Below, piece by piece: positions 38,799 through 47,477 of a stretch of 64,000 nt of DNA. This stretch comes from Acinetobacter pragensis (GTDB taxonomy: Bacteria > Pseudomonadota > Gammaproteobacteria > Pseudomonadales > Moraxellaceae): the NCBI RefSeq assembly GCF_001605895.1, contig NZ_LUAW01000012.1, positions 102,135 through 166,134 of the forward strand, given 5' to 3'. Within the stretch, counting starts at the first letter, position 1; every line of letters starts with the position of its first letter. The position numbers were made by a program, and so were the translations under genes. The notes below the pieces were generated by a model that was not told the origin of the DNA, did not search any database, and saw nothing but the letters and a program-made list of their open reading frames with translations.

Positions 38799-39782
38799 AT
38801 GAGTCGCGCCATATCGCATATTGATACCTTCCAAGGCTTAATTCTTGCCTTACAAAACTATTGGGCGGAGCAAGGCTGCGTCATTTTGCAGCCTTACGAC
38901 ATGGAAATGGGCGCAGGGACATTTCATACTGCGACATTCTTACGCGCTTTAGGGCCGGAAACTTGGAATGCGGCTTATGTACAGCCTTCACGCCGTCCAA
39001 AAGACGGCCGTTATGGCGAAAACCCGAACCGTCTGCAGCACTACTATCAATTCCAAGTGGTACTGAAGCCAAATCCGGACAACATCCAGCAGCTGTATTT
39101 AGATTCTTTAAAAGCCATTGGTATTGATACCCTTGTTCACGACATCCGTTTTGTCGAAGACAACTGGGAATCTCCAACTTTAGGCGCTTGGGGCTTAGGC
39201 TGGGAAGTTTGGCTCAATGGTATGGAAGTAACTCAGTTCACCTACTTCCAGCAAGTGGGCGGCGTTGAATGCTACCCTGTCACTGGCGAAATTACCTATG
39301 GTCTTGAACGTCTTGCCATGTACCTGCAAGGTGTAGACTCTGTTTACGATCTTGTTTGGACCAAAGGCCAGTTCGGCACAGTCACCTATGGCGATGTCTT
39401 CCACCAAAATGAAGTGGAACAATCGACCTATAACTTCGAATATGCCAACGTTGAAAAAATGTTTGAATTGTTCGACTTCTATGAAGCTGAAGCGACCCGC
39501 TTAATGGAAGCAGAACTTCCGCTTCCTGCGTATGAACAAGTGATTAAAGCATCTCATAGCTTTAACTTGCTGGATGCCCGCGGCGCAATTTCTGTGACTG
39601 AGCGTCAGCGCTATATTTTACGTGTGCGTACATTGGCGCGCGCCATTGCACAAAGCTATGTGGCTGCGCGTGCGAAGCTTGGCTTCCCAATGGCGGAGCC
39701 TGCCCTGCGTGATGAAGTCCTTGCACAATTAAAAGCTCAGGTTGAAGCGGAAGCAAAAGTTGAATCTAAGGAGAGCAAATAA
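38799..39782 (+). CDS. glyQ: Glycine-tRNA ligase alpha subunit, 327 aa
   Basis: Catalytic class II subunit of bacterial alpha2beta2 glycyl-tRNA synthetase; forms glycyl-adenylate. It has the family sequences [38 protein letters not shown] and [11 protein letters not shown]. The ATG at 38799 is preferred because AAGTGG lies at proper distance; an ATG two codons upstream (38793) is possible. It overlaps glyS by one base (TAATG). The 38,486-38,798 gap shows no gene and should hold the glyQS promoter. Confidence 0.97.
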   Translation: MSRAISHIDTFQGLILALQNYWAEQGCVILQPYDMEMGAGTFHTATFLRALGPETWNAAYVQPSRRPKDGRYGENPNRLQHYYQFQVVLKPNPDNIQQLYLDSLKAIGIDTLVHDIRFVEDNWESPTLGAWGLGWEVWLNGMEVTQFTYFQQVGGVECYPVTGEITYGLERLAMYLQGVDSVYDLVWTKGQFGTVTYGDVFHQNEVEQSTYNFEYANVEKMFELFDFYEAEATRLMEAELPLPAYEQVIKASHSFNLLDARGAISVTERQRYILRVRTLARAIAQSYVAARAKLGFPMAEPALRDEVLAQLKAQVEAEAKVESKESK

Positions 39783-41851
39783 TGTCTAAACATACCGTTT
39801 TGTTCGAATTAGGCTGTGAAGAACTTCCACCAAAAAGCTTAAAAAAATTACGTGATGCTTTGCATGCTGAAACTGTAAAAGGTTTAAAAGATGCTGGCTT
39901 GGCGTTTGATGCGATCGAAGCTTATGCTGCGCCGCGCCGTTTGGCACTTAAAATAGTCAATGTTGATGGCGCACAAGCCGACACGCAAAAACGTTTTGAT
40001 GGTCCTGCAAAACAAGCGGCTTTTGATGCGGAAGGCAATGCAACTAAAGCCCTAGAAGGCTTTATGCGCGGTCAAGGCATCACCGTTGATCAAGTATCAA
40101 CTTTCCAAGCGGGCAAAGTTGAAAAAGTTTGCTACCTAAAAGACGTGAAAGGTCAAAGCCTTGACGTATTGCTTCCGCAAATTTTACAAGCTGCTTTGGA
40201 CAACCTGCCAATTGCAAAACGTATGCGTTCAGCGGCCAGCCGTACCGAATTCGTGCGCCCGGTTAAATGGGTCGTGCTGCTTAAAGATAACGATGTGATT
40301 GATGCATCCATTCAGGATCATAAAGCAGGCAACGTGACGTTTGGTCACCGTTTCCATGCGCCTGAAGCAATTACTTTAGCCAATGCTGATGAATACTTAG
40401 CAAAACTTAAAGCAGCTTACGTTGTGGCAAACTTTGAAGAACGCCAAGCGATCATTGACGGTCAAGTCAAAGCACTGGCTGATGAAGTAAATGCCATTGC
40501 GATTGTACCTAGCGACCTTCGTGACGAAGTAACAGCATTGGTTGAATGGCCTGTTGCGCTACGTGCTAGCTTTGAAGAACGTTTCTTAGCTGTGCCGCAA
40601 GAAGCGCTCATCACCACCATGCAGGACAACCAAAAGTATTTCTGCTTAGTGAATAGCGATAACAAGCTTCAACCGTATTTCATTACCGTTTCAAATATTG
40701 AGTCTAAAGATCCGGCTCAAATTATTGAAGGGAATGAGAAAGTTGTACGTCCGCGTTTGTCTGATGCTGAATTCTTCTTCTTACAAGACCAAAAGCAACC
40801 GCTGGCGTCTCGTAAAGAAAAATTAGCGAACATGGTGTTCCAAGCTGAGCTTGGCACGCTGTGGAACAAGTCTGAACGTATTGCAAAACTTGCTGTTGCG
40901 CTTGCGCCGATTACTAGCGCAAATGCAGCTGATGCTGAAAAAGCAGCGTTGCTTGCAAAATGCGATTTAACCTCTGAACTTGTGGGTGAATTCCCTGAGC
41001 TGCAAGGTATTGCGGGTACATACTACGCGCGTATTGAAGGCGAAAATGATGAAGTAAGCGACGCTTTAGGTGAGCAATATCTTCCTAAATTCGCGGGTGA
41101 CGTTTTACCGCAAACAAAAACAGGGACAACCATTGCCCTTGCTGACCGTTTAGACACGCTGACAGGTATTTTCGGTATTGGTCAAGCGCCTACAGGTTCT
41201 AAAGACCCATTTGCTCTGCGCCGTTCTGCGATTGGTATCTTACGTCTTGTGACTGAAAACAATCTTGATGTGTCGATTGAAGAATTGATCAAACTGGCTT
41301 TGGCTGCCTATGGCGATGTACTGAAAGATCACGACAAGACTTTAAATGATGCTGTTGCATTCCTTGAAGGCCGCTACCGTGCCAAGTACGAAGACCAAGG
41401 TGTTGCGGTTGATGTGATTCAAGCGGTTCAAGCGCTTTCTCCAAAATCTCCTTTAGATTTTGATAAGCGTGTGAATGCGGTCAATCATTTCCGCAATTTG
41501 CCTGAAGCTGCTGCACTTGCTGCTGCCAACAAGCGTGTTGCCAATATTCTTGCAAAAGAAGCTGAACCAACTGGTGCAGTGGTTGAAGCAAACTTGGTTG
41601 AAGATGCTGAAAAAGCATTGTTCGCTGAACTTGCTAAAATCACGCCTGTCGTTGAGCCATTATTTGCTGCCAAAGACTACACTGCTGCATTGTCTGCGCT
41701 TGCTGCACTTCGTGCGCCTGTTGATGCATTCTTTGAAGGCGTAATGGTCATGGCAGATGATGCTGACTTAAAAGCAAACCGTTTACGTATGCTTGCACAG
41801 CTTCGTGACTTGTTTACGAAAGTGGCTGATATTTCAGTGTTACAGCACTAA
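39782..41851 (+). CDS. glyS: Glycine-tRNA ligase beta subunit, 689 aa
   Basis: tRNA-binding and editing-related subunit that works with GlyQ. It starts with [14 protein letters not shown], has the HD-like domain region ([20 protein letters not shown]) and ends in an anticodon-binding-like helical domain ([11 protein letters not shown]). The length is normal for the family. Co-transcribed with glyQ and followed by a terminator. Confidence 0.97.
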   Translation: MSKHTVLFELGCEELPPKSLKKLRDALHAETVKGLKDAGLAFDAIEAYAAPRRLALKIVNVDGAQADTQKRFDGPAKQAAFDAEGNATKALEGFMRGQGITVDQVSTFQAGKVEKVCYLKDVKGQSLDVLLPQILQAALDNLPIAKRMRSAASRTEFVRPVKWVVLLKDNDVIDASIQDHKAGNVTFGHRFHAPEAITLANADEYLAKLKAAYVVANFEERQAIIDGQVKALADEVNAIAIVPSDLRDEVTALVEWPVALRASFEERFLAVPQEALITTMQDNQKYFCLVNSDNKLQPYFITVSNIESKDPAQIIEGNEKVVRPRLSDAEFFFLQDQKQPLASRKEKLANMVFQAELGTLWNKSERIAKLAVALAPITSANAADAEKAALLAKCDLTSELVGEFPELQGIAGTYYARIEGENDEVSDALGEQYLPKFAGDVLPQTKTGTTIALADRLDTLTGIFGIGQAPTGSKDPFALRRSAIGILRLVTENNLDVSIEELIKLALAAYGDVLKDHDKTLNDAVAFLEGRYRAKYEDQGVAVDVIQAVQALSPKSPLDFDKRVNAVNHFRNLPEAAALAAANKRVANILAKEAEPTGAVVEANLVEDAEKALFAELAKITPVVEPLFAAKDYTAALSALAALRAPVDAFFEGVMVMADDADLKANRLRMLAQLRDLFTKVADISVLQH

Positions 41852-41867
41852 GTTCTGATTTGATGTT

Positions 41868-41893
41868 AAAAACCCGCTTTAGAGCGGGTTTTA
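41868..41893 (+). terminator. Terminator of glyQS
   Basis: Stem AAAACCCGCT / AGCGGGTTTT with a four-base loop, 16 bases past the glyS stop. Confidence 0.88.
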
Positions 41894-41956
41894 TGTCATT
41901 TGAAATGCGTCTAAAATCCTGCTAAAAATAGCGGGATTTTTTTACAAGAATAATAG

Positions 41957-42430
41957 ATGCCAAATATTAAAGTTCAGCGTCATTACCGCCCAGACCTCTA
42001 TCTTTTTATCGTCCACGCCTTGCTGTTGGCATCCAGTTTCACTCTGATAAAATTCTATCCGCATGTAATACAAAAACCAGATATGAGTGGCATCTTCTTT
42101 ATGCTCATTTCTATTTTAGGCGGAATTATTGCCATCGTTATACTAGCAGTATCCTTACCTCGCCTTGACCGCTCGGTCCGCGCATTGACTATTAATAAGT
42201 TTATTTTAGCTTTGATATATTGGATATCCAGTACCTCTATTTTCATCATGGCAGGCTATTCCGAATTTCTGTTTAATAACCCGCTGTGCATACTGATTTT
42301 TGTAAGTGTTTTTTACCCAAGTTTGTATTTTTCGATCATCAAAATTGCAGATATGCGAAAGAAAGATTGGCTGATTATGGGTGGGATACTGGGTGGATTC
42401 ATGATGCTGTTTTTTTTGCCAAAGCTGTAG
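41957..42430 (+). CDS. Hypothetical inner-membrane protein, 157 aa
   Basis: Four predicted transmembrane segments (about residues 13-32, 45-66, 80-100 and 107-127), with a further hydrophobic end (GGILGGFMMLFFLPKL). It starts with a basic cytoplasmic MPNIKVQRHYRPD. No family recognised. It begins 63 bases after the glyS terminator and is probably transcribed on its own. The 350 bases after it (42,431-42,782) are AT-rich and hold nothing I can support. Confidence 0.65.
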   Translation: MPNIKVQRHYRPDLYLFIVHALLLASSFTLIKFYPHVIQKPDMSGIFFMLISILGGIIAIVILAVSLPRLDRSVRALTINKFILALIYWISSTSIFIMAGYSEFLFNNPLCILIFVSVFYPSLYFSIIKIADMRKKDWLIMGGILGGFMMLFFLPKL

Positions 42431-42782
42431 GAATCAAAATTAAGATGCTGCTATTTGAAGGAAAACCTATGCACTATGGCTCCGCCCTATTTACGTCCAT
42501 CGGGCCAAATAAATTCTTACTATTAAAAAAACTTAAGCTAAAGTCACTCCCCCCCAATAAGCAATAAGAAAGAAACTTATAAAACCAACATATTCTTTTG
42601 ACTAAGTCTATCAAGATTTCTTGACGTTCTTTTATCTATGCATCAGCAAATGCACTTCAAGTTTTAGCACACACTAAAACAACTCATCTAAACCAGAAAA
42701 AATTAAAAAATTCCCAAAGAACAGATATCCGTATATTCTTCATACAATAGCTATATTCAACACAAAATACTTTGGAAAAACA

Positions 42783-43145
42783 ATGTATAAGAACTTTATT
42801 CCAAGCCTGTTATTAATCACTGTATTAGCAAGCCCTACTCTGTACGCAGATACTGAATTTACCCGTGCTGAAATTTTTGTAAATTCGCCAGATACCGTTG
42901 CATCTTATGATTGTGAAGGCCGGAATGTTACCGTTAGAGGCCCAGATAGCCGGCTTACACTCAAAGGCAACTGTCCCGTCGTCAATGTTATTGCGCCTGA
43001 CTGCACTATACATGTTGATGCTGTGAATAAAATTCAAATTTCAGGCCCAAAATCGAAGGTCTATTACAAGCGCAGTCTGCATCCCAGCCGCTTTGTACAA
43101 GTGAAAAGCTTTGGCCCGAATAGTGCGGCATATCAAGTCCGTTAA
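42783..43145 (+). CDS. Secreted DUF3060-like protein, 120 aa
   Basis: A signal peptide of about 22 residues (LLLITVLASPTLYA, then DTEF) precedes a short right-handed beta-repeat of DUF3060 type. It has repeated C-x-G-x-x-V steps: YDCEGRNVTVRGPDSRLTL, GNCPVVNVIAP and KIQISGPKSKVYY. Such domains are small periplasmic or surface proteins of unknown role. Its cysteines could form disulphides. Transcribed with the same orientation as the small genes that follow. Confidence 0.75.
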   Translation: MYKNFIPSLLLITVLASPTLYADTEFTRAEIFVNSPDTVASYDCEGRNVTVRGPDSRLTLKGNCPVVNVIAPDCTIHVDAVNKIQISGPKSKVYYKRSLHPSRFVQVKSFGPNSAAYQVR

Positions 43146-43313
43146 AATCAGTCCATGCTATTTCATAACCGCACAGCTATTACAAATGTGTCCAATGTCT
43201 AACTGCATACAAAAGGAATTAAGCGAAATTTTCTTGAACTTCAGAAAAGCTATAGGTATTTTTCAATCATTTCCCTATACTCAAACCAACAACACTCAAC
43301 AAGAAAGAATCGT

Positions 43314-43703
43314 ATGAAACTGAAAACGCTCATTTTGACTGGTCTTGCGGGTATCGCACTTACAGCATGTACAACAGCGCCAAAAATCCAAACTTTGGAC
43401 TTAGGGGTACTGCAAGAAGTCAGCGACTTAGACGTCTATCCAAACACAACCAACAACAAAGCCAAACTGACTAAATTTGACGACAAATGCGTGATCGAAT
43501 TTACCGGCAACCTAGAAGCCGGCAAAGTTGTAGAGCAATGGTCATTCAGAGGCTTTACGCTTATCAGCGGCGGTTCTGCGACCTTTGCAAAAGACGGCAC
43601 CAGTACAGCCAACACATTTGACCTGCATGCGCCAGAGGTGCAAAAGAACTTCCTTGCCCTGCGCCACAACTTCCACAAAGACGCTTTAGCGCAATGTGAC
43701 TAA
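43314..43703 (+). CDS. Hypothetical lipoprotein, 129 aa
   Basis: Clear lipoprotein signal: MKLKTLILTGLAGIALTAC with lipobox LTAC, cysteine at residue 19. The mature part of 111 residues contains two further cysteines (DDKCVIEF and the penultimate position, QCD), which could pair. No family recognised. An AAGAAAG site lies upstream of the ATG. A 16-base perfect hairpin follows the stop. Confidence 0.8.
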   Translation: MKLKTLILTGLAGIALTACTTAPKIQTLDLGVLQEVSDLDVYPNTTNNKAKLTKFDDKCVIEFTGNLEAGKVVEQWSFRGFTLISGGSATFAKDGTSTANTFDLHAPEVQKNFLALRHNFHKDALAQCD

Positions 43704-43713
43704 TCCCGCATGA

Positions 43714-43750
43714 TTCATCATCTATTAAACAGGCTTTAATAGATGATGAA
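43714..43750. terminator. Perfect 16-bp hairpin after the lipoprotein gene
   Basis: Arms TTCATCATCTATTAAA and TTTAATAGATGATGAA with a five-base loop, 10 bases after the stop codon. There is no downstream T-run. It may stabilise the mRNA end or terminate inefficiently. The remaining bases to 44,013 show no gene. Confidence 0.55.
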
Positions 43751-44013
43751 ACGGTTCAGTTATTAAGTACGCATTCAATAATTAATAAAAATATAAATAA
43801 TTAAATCTGTTTTCAAACACTTACTTTTATCACATTTTATTACCAGCTTCTTACACAAAACAGCTGAACGTATTTTCCGTGTAATCCCTTGTGCAGCTTT
43901 TATCACAAACCCGTCTTTTTCAAAAAAATACCTCTAAGATGATTTCCGATCCCATCCGCAAGGTGAACTTATTTCACCAATCAAGTTTCACCCAACGAGG
44001 TATAAATTTTAAA

Positions 44014-44529
44014 ATGAATCTATTTAAAACAGCATTCTTTAAGACAACAGCGCTGACCGCCGCCTTATTTGCCGCATCTCCCCTCGTCATGGCGAATACA
44101 GCGCAAGTTTCCGCAAATGCCAATGCGAACGTACAAGCCAGCCCTGAATCTGGCACGCTGCAGAGCTTAGGCCAAAATGTGAAAAACGCTGCGCATAAAA
44201 CCGGTGAAAGCATCGAACGCGGCGCTGACAAAACTAAAGCGTTTACTCAAGACAAATGGCAGGACACCAAAGACTTCACTGCCGACAAAGTGCAGTCTGC
44301 CAAAGAAAAAACAGCTGAAATAAAACAGTCCAGCACTGAAAACACGGCGCAAGCAGAACAGTCTCTGCACGAAAAATCTGTACAAACCAAAAATGTCTTA
44401 TCTAAAAAAACGGATCAAGACAAAACGCATAACACCGGCTTGAAGGGTAATGTACAAGCAGATCTCAATACGCCTGCCGGCAAAGCGCATGTTTCTTCTG
44501 AAACGGATGCCGCCATTGGCATCAAATGA
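44014..44529 (+). CDS. Secreted LEA/apolipoprotein-like helical protein, 171 aa
   Basis: A signal peptide of about 25 residues (TTALTAALFAASPLVMA, then NTAQ) is followed by a hydrophilic, Lys/Ala/Glu/Gln-rich helical stretch with about 11-residue periodicity: NAAHKTGESIERGADKTKAF, DKWQDTKDF and DKVQSAKEKTAEIKQ. This composition is that of LEA-like or YtxH-like stress proteins, predicted periplasmic and partly disordered. The start at 44014 is chosen for the signal peptide; its GAGG is 13 bases away, which is long. Function is inferred only from composition. Confidence 0.7.
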   Translation: MNLFKTAFFKTTALTAALFAASPLVMANTAQVSANANANVQASPESGTLQSLGQNVKNAAHKTGESIERGADKTKAFTQDKWQDTKDFTADKVQSAKEKTAEIKQSSTENTAQAEQSLHEKSVQTKNVLSKKTDQDKTHNTGLKGNVQADLNTPAGKAHVSSETDAAIGIK

Positions 44530-44584
44530 CGCTGAATGATTCAGCGTTTAAAAAAATGGTATTCTTCTCCAGAGATATCTAAAA

Positions 44585-44612
44585 GGAAGGCCCATCTTGG
44601 TGGGTCTTTTTT
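44585..44612 (+). terminator. Terminator after the LEA-like gene
   Basis: Stem GGCCCA / TGGGTC (one G-T pair) with a six-base loop and six Ts, 56 bases past the stop. Confidence 0.75.
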
Positions 44613-44782
44613 ATGCCTGACAGATGGATTTTGAATACTTTTCAGCGCCCAATACCCTTATTTTAAAAGCTGTATGAATTTCGCAGCCTATGCATGCAAG
44701 TTCAGCCTGCTTGCATATAATGATGAACAGAAATGGGCTTTACAGCCTCTAAGCTCAGCCAAACAATAGAGGTGCCTGCACC

Positions 44783-45337
44783 ATGAAATATATTCCAACC
44801 GCTTTTACTAAAAATGCAATGAAAGCTTTACTCTGCACCGGCTTGGCTTTAACGGCCGCCTCTTCGCTTTGGGCACAGGAGCCTGCGGCGGCGGCAGCTC
44901 AGAATGAAAAACCTGTTCAGCAATATGGCGATAACCCGAATATTTTCCATGTCTGGGCCTATAAAGCGCAGGAAGGTGTATTGAATACCGCCGCCAAAGT
45001 GGGCAATGCGGCTGAACGCGGCATTGGTAAAATTAAACCGTCGGTCGATCAGGCGTGGGACAATACCAAAGACATTGCTGGCAATACCGTGCAAAAGGTC
45101 GATGAAGGCGCACAAAGAGCAACTCAAGGTGTAAATACTAAAATTCAGGAAACCAAAGAAGTTCTGGGCGGCAAGCCCAGCCAGTCTGTACCCATTGAAC
45201 AGCGTTCTTTAAGCGAACCGTCATCATCATCAAGCAGCAATCCAGCCGCAAATACAGCTGTGCCCAATACCAGCACCCCCAACACAGCGTACCCAAGCAG
45301 TTCAGCGCCCACAGCTTACCCTGTCACTGATTTATAA
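44783..45337 (+). CDS. Secreted helical protein with Ser/Pro/Thr-rich tail, 184 aa
   Basis: Signal peptide of about 31 residues (ALLCTGLALTAASSLWA, then QEPA), a middle amphipathic segment with repeated WDNTKDIAGNTVQKVDEGAQ-type helices, and a low-complexity tail (SSSSSS, then Asn/Thr/Pro/Ser/Ala repeats). The helical middle resembles that of the preceding gene (KxxxAxxGxxK pattern), so the two may be distant paralogues. Predicted periplasmic or surface protein. Function unknown. Confidence 0.7.
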   Translation: MKYIPTAFTKNAMKALLCTGLALTAASSLWAQEPAAAAAQNEKPVQQYGDNPNIFHVWAYKAQEGVLNTAAKVGNAAERGIGKIKPSVDQAWDNTKDIAGNTVQKVDEGAQRATQGVNTKIQETKEVLGGKPSQSVPIEQRSLSEPSSSSSSNPAANTAVPNTSTPNTAYPSSSAPTAYPVTDL

Positions 45338-45362
45338 ATTTCAAAAAACCTTTCTTTAAAAT

Positions 45363-45386
45363 AAAAAGCCCATCATCGGGCTTTTT
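45363..45386 (+). terminator. Terminator
   Basis: Stem AAAAAGCCC / GGGCTTTTT with a six-base loop, 25 bases past the preceding stop. Confidence 0.88.
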
Positions 45387-45525
45387 AAGGTATGCCTTTC
45401 TATTAAGATAACAATCAAAACAGTACACAGTCTGCTTAAAAAATATAATTGTACTTCTGAGAATAAGAACATTGCACAAAATACCCTTAAATCGTGCACA
45501 ACCATATCAACTATCACGGACAACA

Positions 45526-46020
45526 ATGAAAATACTAATTGGATTTATTTTAGGACTGCTCAGTGCATGTGCAGTATGGTATTCCCTGCCACAATTGCAC
45601 CGCTATTTACCCAATTTACCTATGCCGACAGCACGGAATGATAACGCTTACTCACATGAGCCTAACGGCAAGATACTACAGTCGTTGGACTATGTTTCAG
45701 GCGAGGAATTTGCCTCCACAGAAGGAAATGAAGCTTTGTTATATCAGCTGAAAAACAAATGCAAGCTAACCCTTAGTGCCTTTGGTGAATCCCATCAATA
45801 TAAGATCAGCTTTTACTTCCATCAAGGGAAAATTCAGTCTGCATTTCTAACATAATACAGCTACCCCAACGGCGGTTTTTATGCCGAACATAAAACAAAT
45901 GAAGCTTTTGAAACACAGCAACAGTTTCTGAAAATAATGAATCCTCTGAACATTGAAACCATTAAGCTCTTTGATGAGATCGCTTCTCAGTTTAAGCCTG
46001 TACTAATCAATGCCTGCTAA
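45526..46020 (+). pseudogene. Small membrane-anchored protein gene interrupted by an in-frame stop
   Basis: The frame starts MKILIGFILGLLSACAVWYS, a membrane anchor or lipoprotein-like signal, and runs 109 codons to a TAA at 45853-45855. Beyond that stop the same frame continues as plausible protein for 54 codons (YSYPNGGFYAEHKTNEAFE, ending FKPVLINAC) to a TAA at 46018. One base change would restore a 164-residue protein. The start at 45526 follows a CGGACA stretch; an upstream ATG at 45472 is less likely. Family not recognised. The short product may still be made. Confidence 0.65.
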
Positions 46021-46051
46021 TAAACAGCAAACAATGATTAGTTCTAGCAAT

Positions 46052-47005
46052 TTAATTCACTTTACGGATCGGCAGCCCCGCTTTAAAGGCTTCCACATTT
46101 TCAATCATCTGCTGCACAATACGCTGGCGCGCATCTACACTGCCCCATGCGCTGTGCGGAGTCACAATTAAGTTGGGAATGCTGCTGTCCAGCAGCACAT
46201 TGCCGGCTTTTGGCGGTTCAACCGTCAGGACATCTGTGGCTGCCCCCGCAATCTGGCCTGAACGCAGCGCATCCGCCAGCGCCTGCTCATTCACCACGCC
46301 GCCCCGCGCGCAATTGATCACAAATGCACTTGGCTTCATTTGCGCAAAGGCAGCACTGTCCAGCAAATTCTGAGTATCTTCCGTTAAAGGGCAATGCAGG
46401 CTTAAAAAGTCCACTTGCGGCAGCAGTTCTGCAAAAGGCACACGCTCTGCAGCCGCAGGGCGTTTAGGCAAAGATGCAATCATGATTTTCATGCCGAAAG
46501 CGTGCGCCAGCTTCGCCACTTCCTTACCCAGTTCTCCATAGCCCACCAGCCCCAAAGTTTTGCCGGAAAGTTCAATAATTGGAAAGTCCAGCAGGCAAAA
46601 CTGGCTGGCTTTATTCCACTCGCCTTTCTGTACTGCGCGGTCATACTGGCGGAATGATGTCGCTAAGTTCAGCATCAGCATTAAGGTATGCTGCGCAACG
46701 GCGGATGTGCCATAGCCTTGGCAATTGCAGACAGTCACCCCCTGCTGCTGGGCCTGTAGCAAATCTACATTGTTAGTGCCTGTGGCGGAAATTAAAATCA
46801 GTTTCAGCTGCGGGCATTGCTGCATAATTTCGGCATTCACCATCACCTTATTGCTGATAATCACCTCAGCCTGCTGCACACGCTCCAGCACTTGTTCAGG
46901 CGCAGTGCCAGGGTATAAAGCCAGTTCGTCGAATACAGCATGCAAACCGCTGAAATCCAAATCGTTTTTATCCAATGATTCAAAATCTAAATATACGGCT
47001 TTCAT
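46052..47005 (-). CDS. D-2-hydroxyacid dehydrogenase (glycerate dehydrogenase-like), 317 aa
   Basis: NAD(P)-dependent reductase of 2-oxoacids such as hydroxypyruvate or glyoxylate. It has the Rossmann motif GLVGYGELGKEVA (about residues 152-164) and catalytic residues Arg234 (NCARGG), Glu263 (VEPP) and His284 (TPHSAWG). The start at 47005 has GAGG six bases upstream; the ATG at 47011 overlaps it. The exact substrate is open; HprA-type glycerate dehydrogenase is the best guess. Confidence 0.92.
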   Translation of the reverse strand: MKAVYLDFESLDKNDLDFSGLHAVFDELALYPGTAPEQVLERVQQAEVIISNKVMVNAEIMQQCPQLKLILISATGTNNVDLLQAQQQGVTVCNCQGYGTSAVAQHTLMLMLNLATSFRQYDRAVQKGEWNKASQFCLLDFPIIELSGKTLGLVGYGELGKEVAKLAHAFGMKIMIASLPKRPAAAERVPFAELLPQVDFLSLHCPLTEDTQNLLDSAAFAQMKPSAFVINCARGGVVNEQALADALRSGQIAGAATDVLTVEPPKAGNVLLDSSIPNLIVTPHSAWGSVDARQRIVQQMIENVEAFKAGLPIRKVN

Positions 47006-47110
47006 CTGCATCCTCGTCTATAGTCATCCATTGCGCAGTGCATGCGCTTAAGGCATTAAAGCTAAGTCCAGCAGGCTTTTCAAGCTCATTTTGCCGTACC
47101 TAAAAACAAA

Positions 47111-47132
47111 AAACCCGCAATACTGCGGGTTT
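47111..47132 (-). terminator. Terminator of the small membrane protein gene
   Basis: Stem AAACCCGCA / TGCGGGTTT with a four-base loop, followed on the minus strand by T-rich sequence. Confidence 0.8.
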
Positions 47133-47165
47133 GCCATACAGGCAGATCAATCCAAAAAATGATGT

Positions 47166-47357
47166 TCAGCGTTTGTCTAAATCGCTGCGCAATGAGTTGC
47201 GGACTTGAATCACCACATACACTGCCAATGCGCCAACCACCATCAAGCCAAGACCGAAAATGGCCGTATTGGCGCTGAAGCCCTGTGCAAAAGCGCTGCT
47301 CGAAAACAGCGCGCTAAAGAGAAAACACCATACAGCCAGCATCTGATGAGATTGCAT
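47166..47357 (-). CDS. Small membrane protein, 63 aa
   Basis: Two hydrophobic segments: an N-terminal one that may be a cleavable signal (VWCFLFSALFSSSAFA, then QGFS) and a membrane helix (FGLGLMVVGALAVYVVIQV), followed by a basic cytoplasmic tail (RNSLRSDLDKR). The start at 47357 has a GGGGG stretch seven bases upstream; an upstream ATG at 47387 is possible. No family recognised. Confidence 0.6.
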   Translation of the reverse strand: MQSHQMLAVWCFLFSALFSSSAFAQGFSANTAIFGLGLMVVGALAVYVVIQVRNSLRSDLDKR

Positions 47358-47477
47358 ACTGAGGCCCCCGCTCATACTGATATTCAATTAAAAAATCTGC
47401 GGAATGAACACAATGAAGCATTGTTCAATTTAGATCTTAGTCTGAATACAGAAAAAATCAACTGCCTGTTTTTTAGG

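Noticed and set aside
38526..38834. 102-codon minus-strand frame upstream of glyQ
   Set aside because: It spans the glyQ start and promoter region, lacks a ribosome site and does not resemble a protein.
42286..42567. 93-codon plus-strand frame after the membrane protein gene
   Set aside because: Two thirds overlap the 157-residue membrane protein in another frame. The remaining tail has no start signal, and no family was recognised.
45853..45855. Selenocysteine or pyrrolysine readthrough at the in-frame stop
   Set aside because: The codon is TAA, which neither system uses, and no recoding hairpin is seen.
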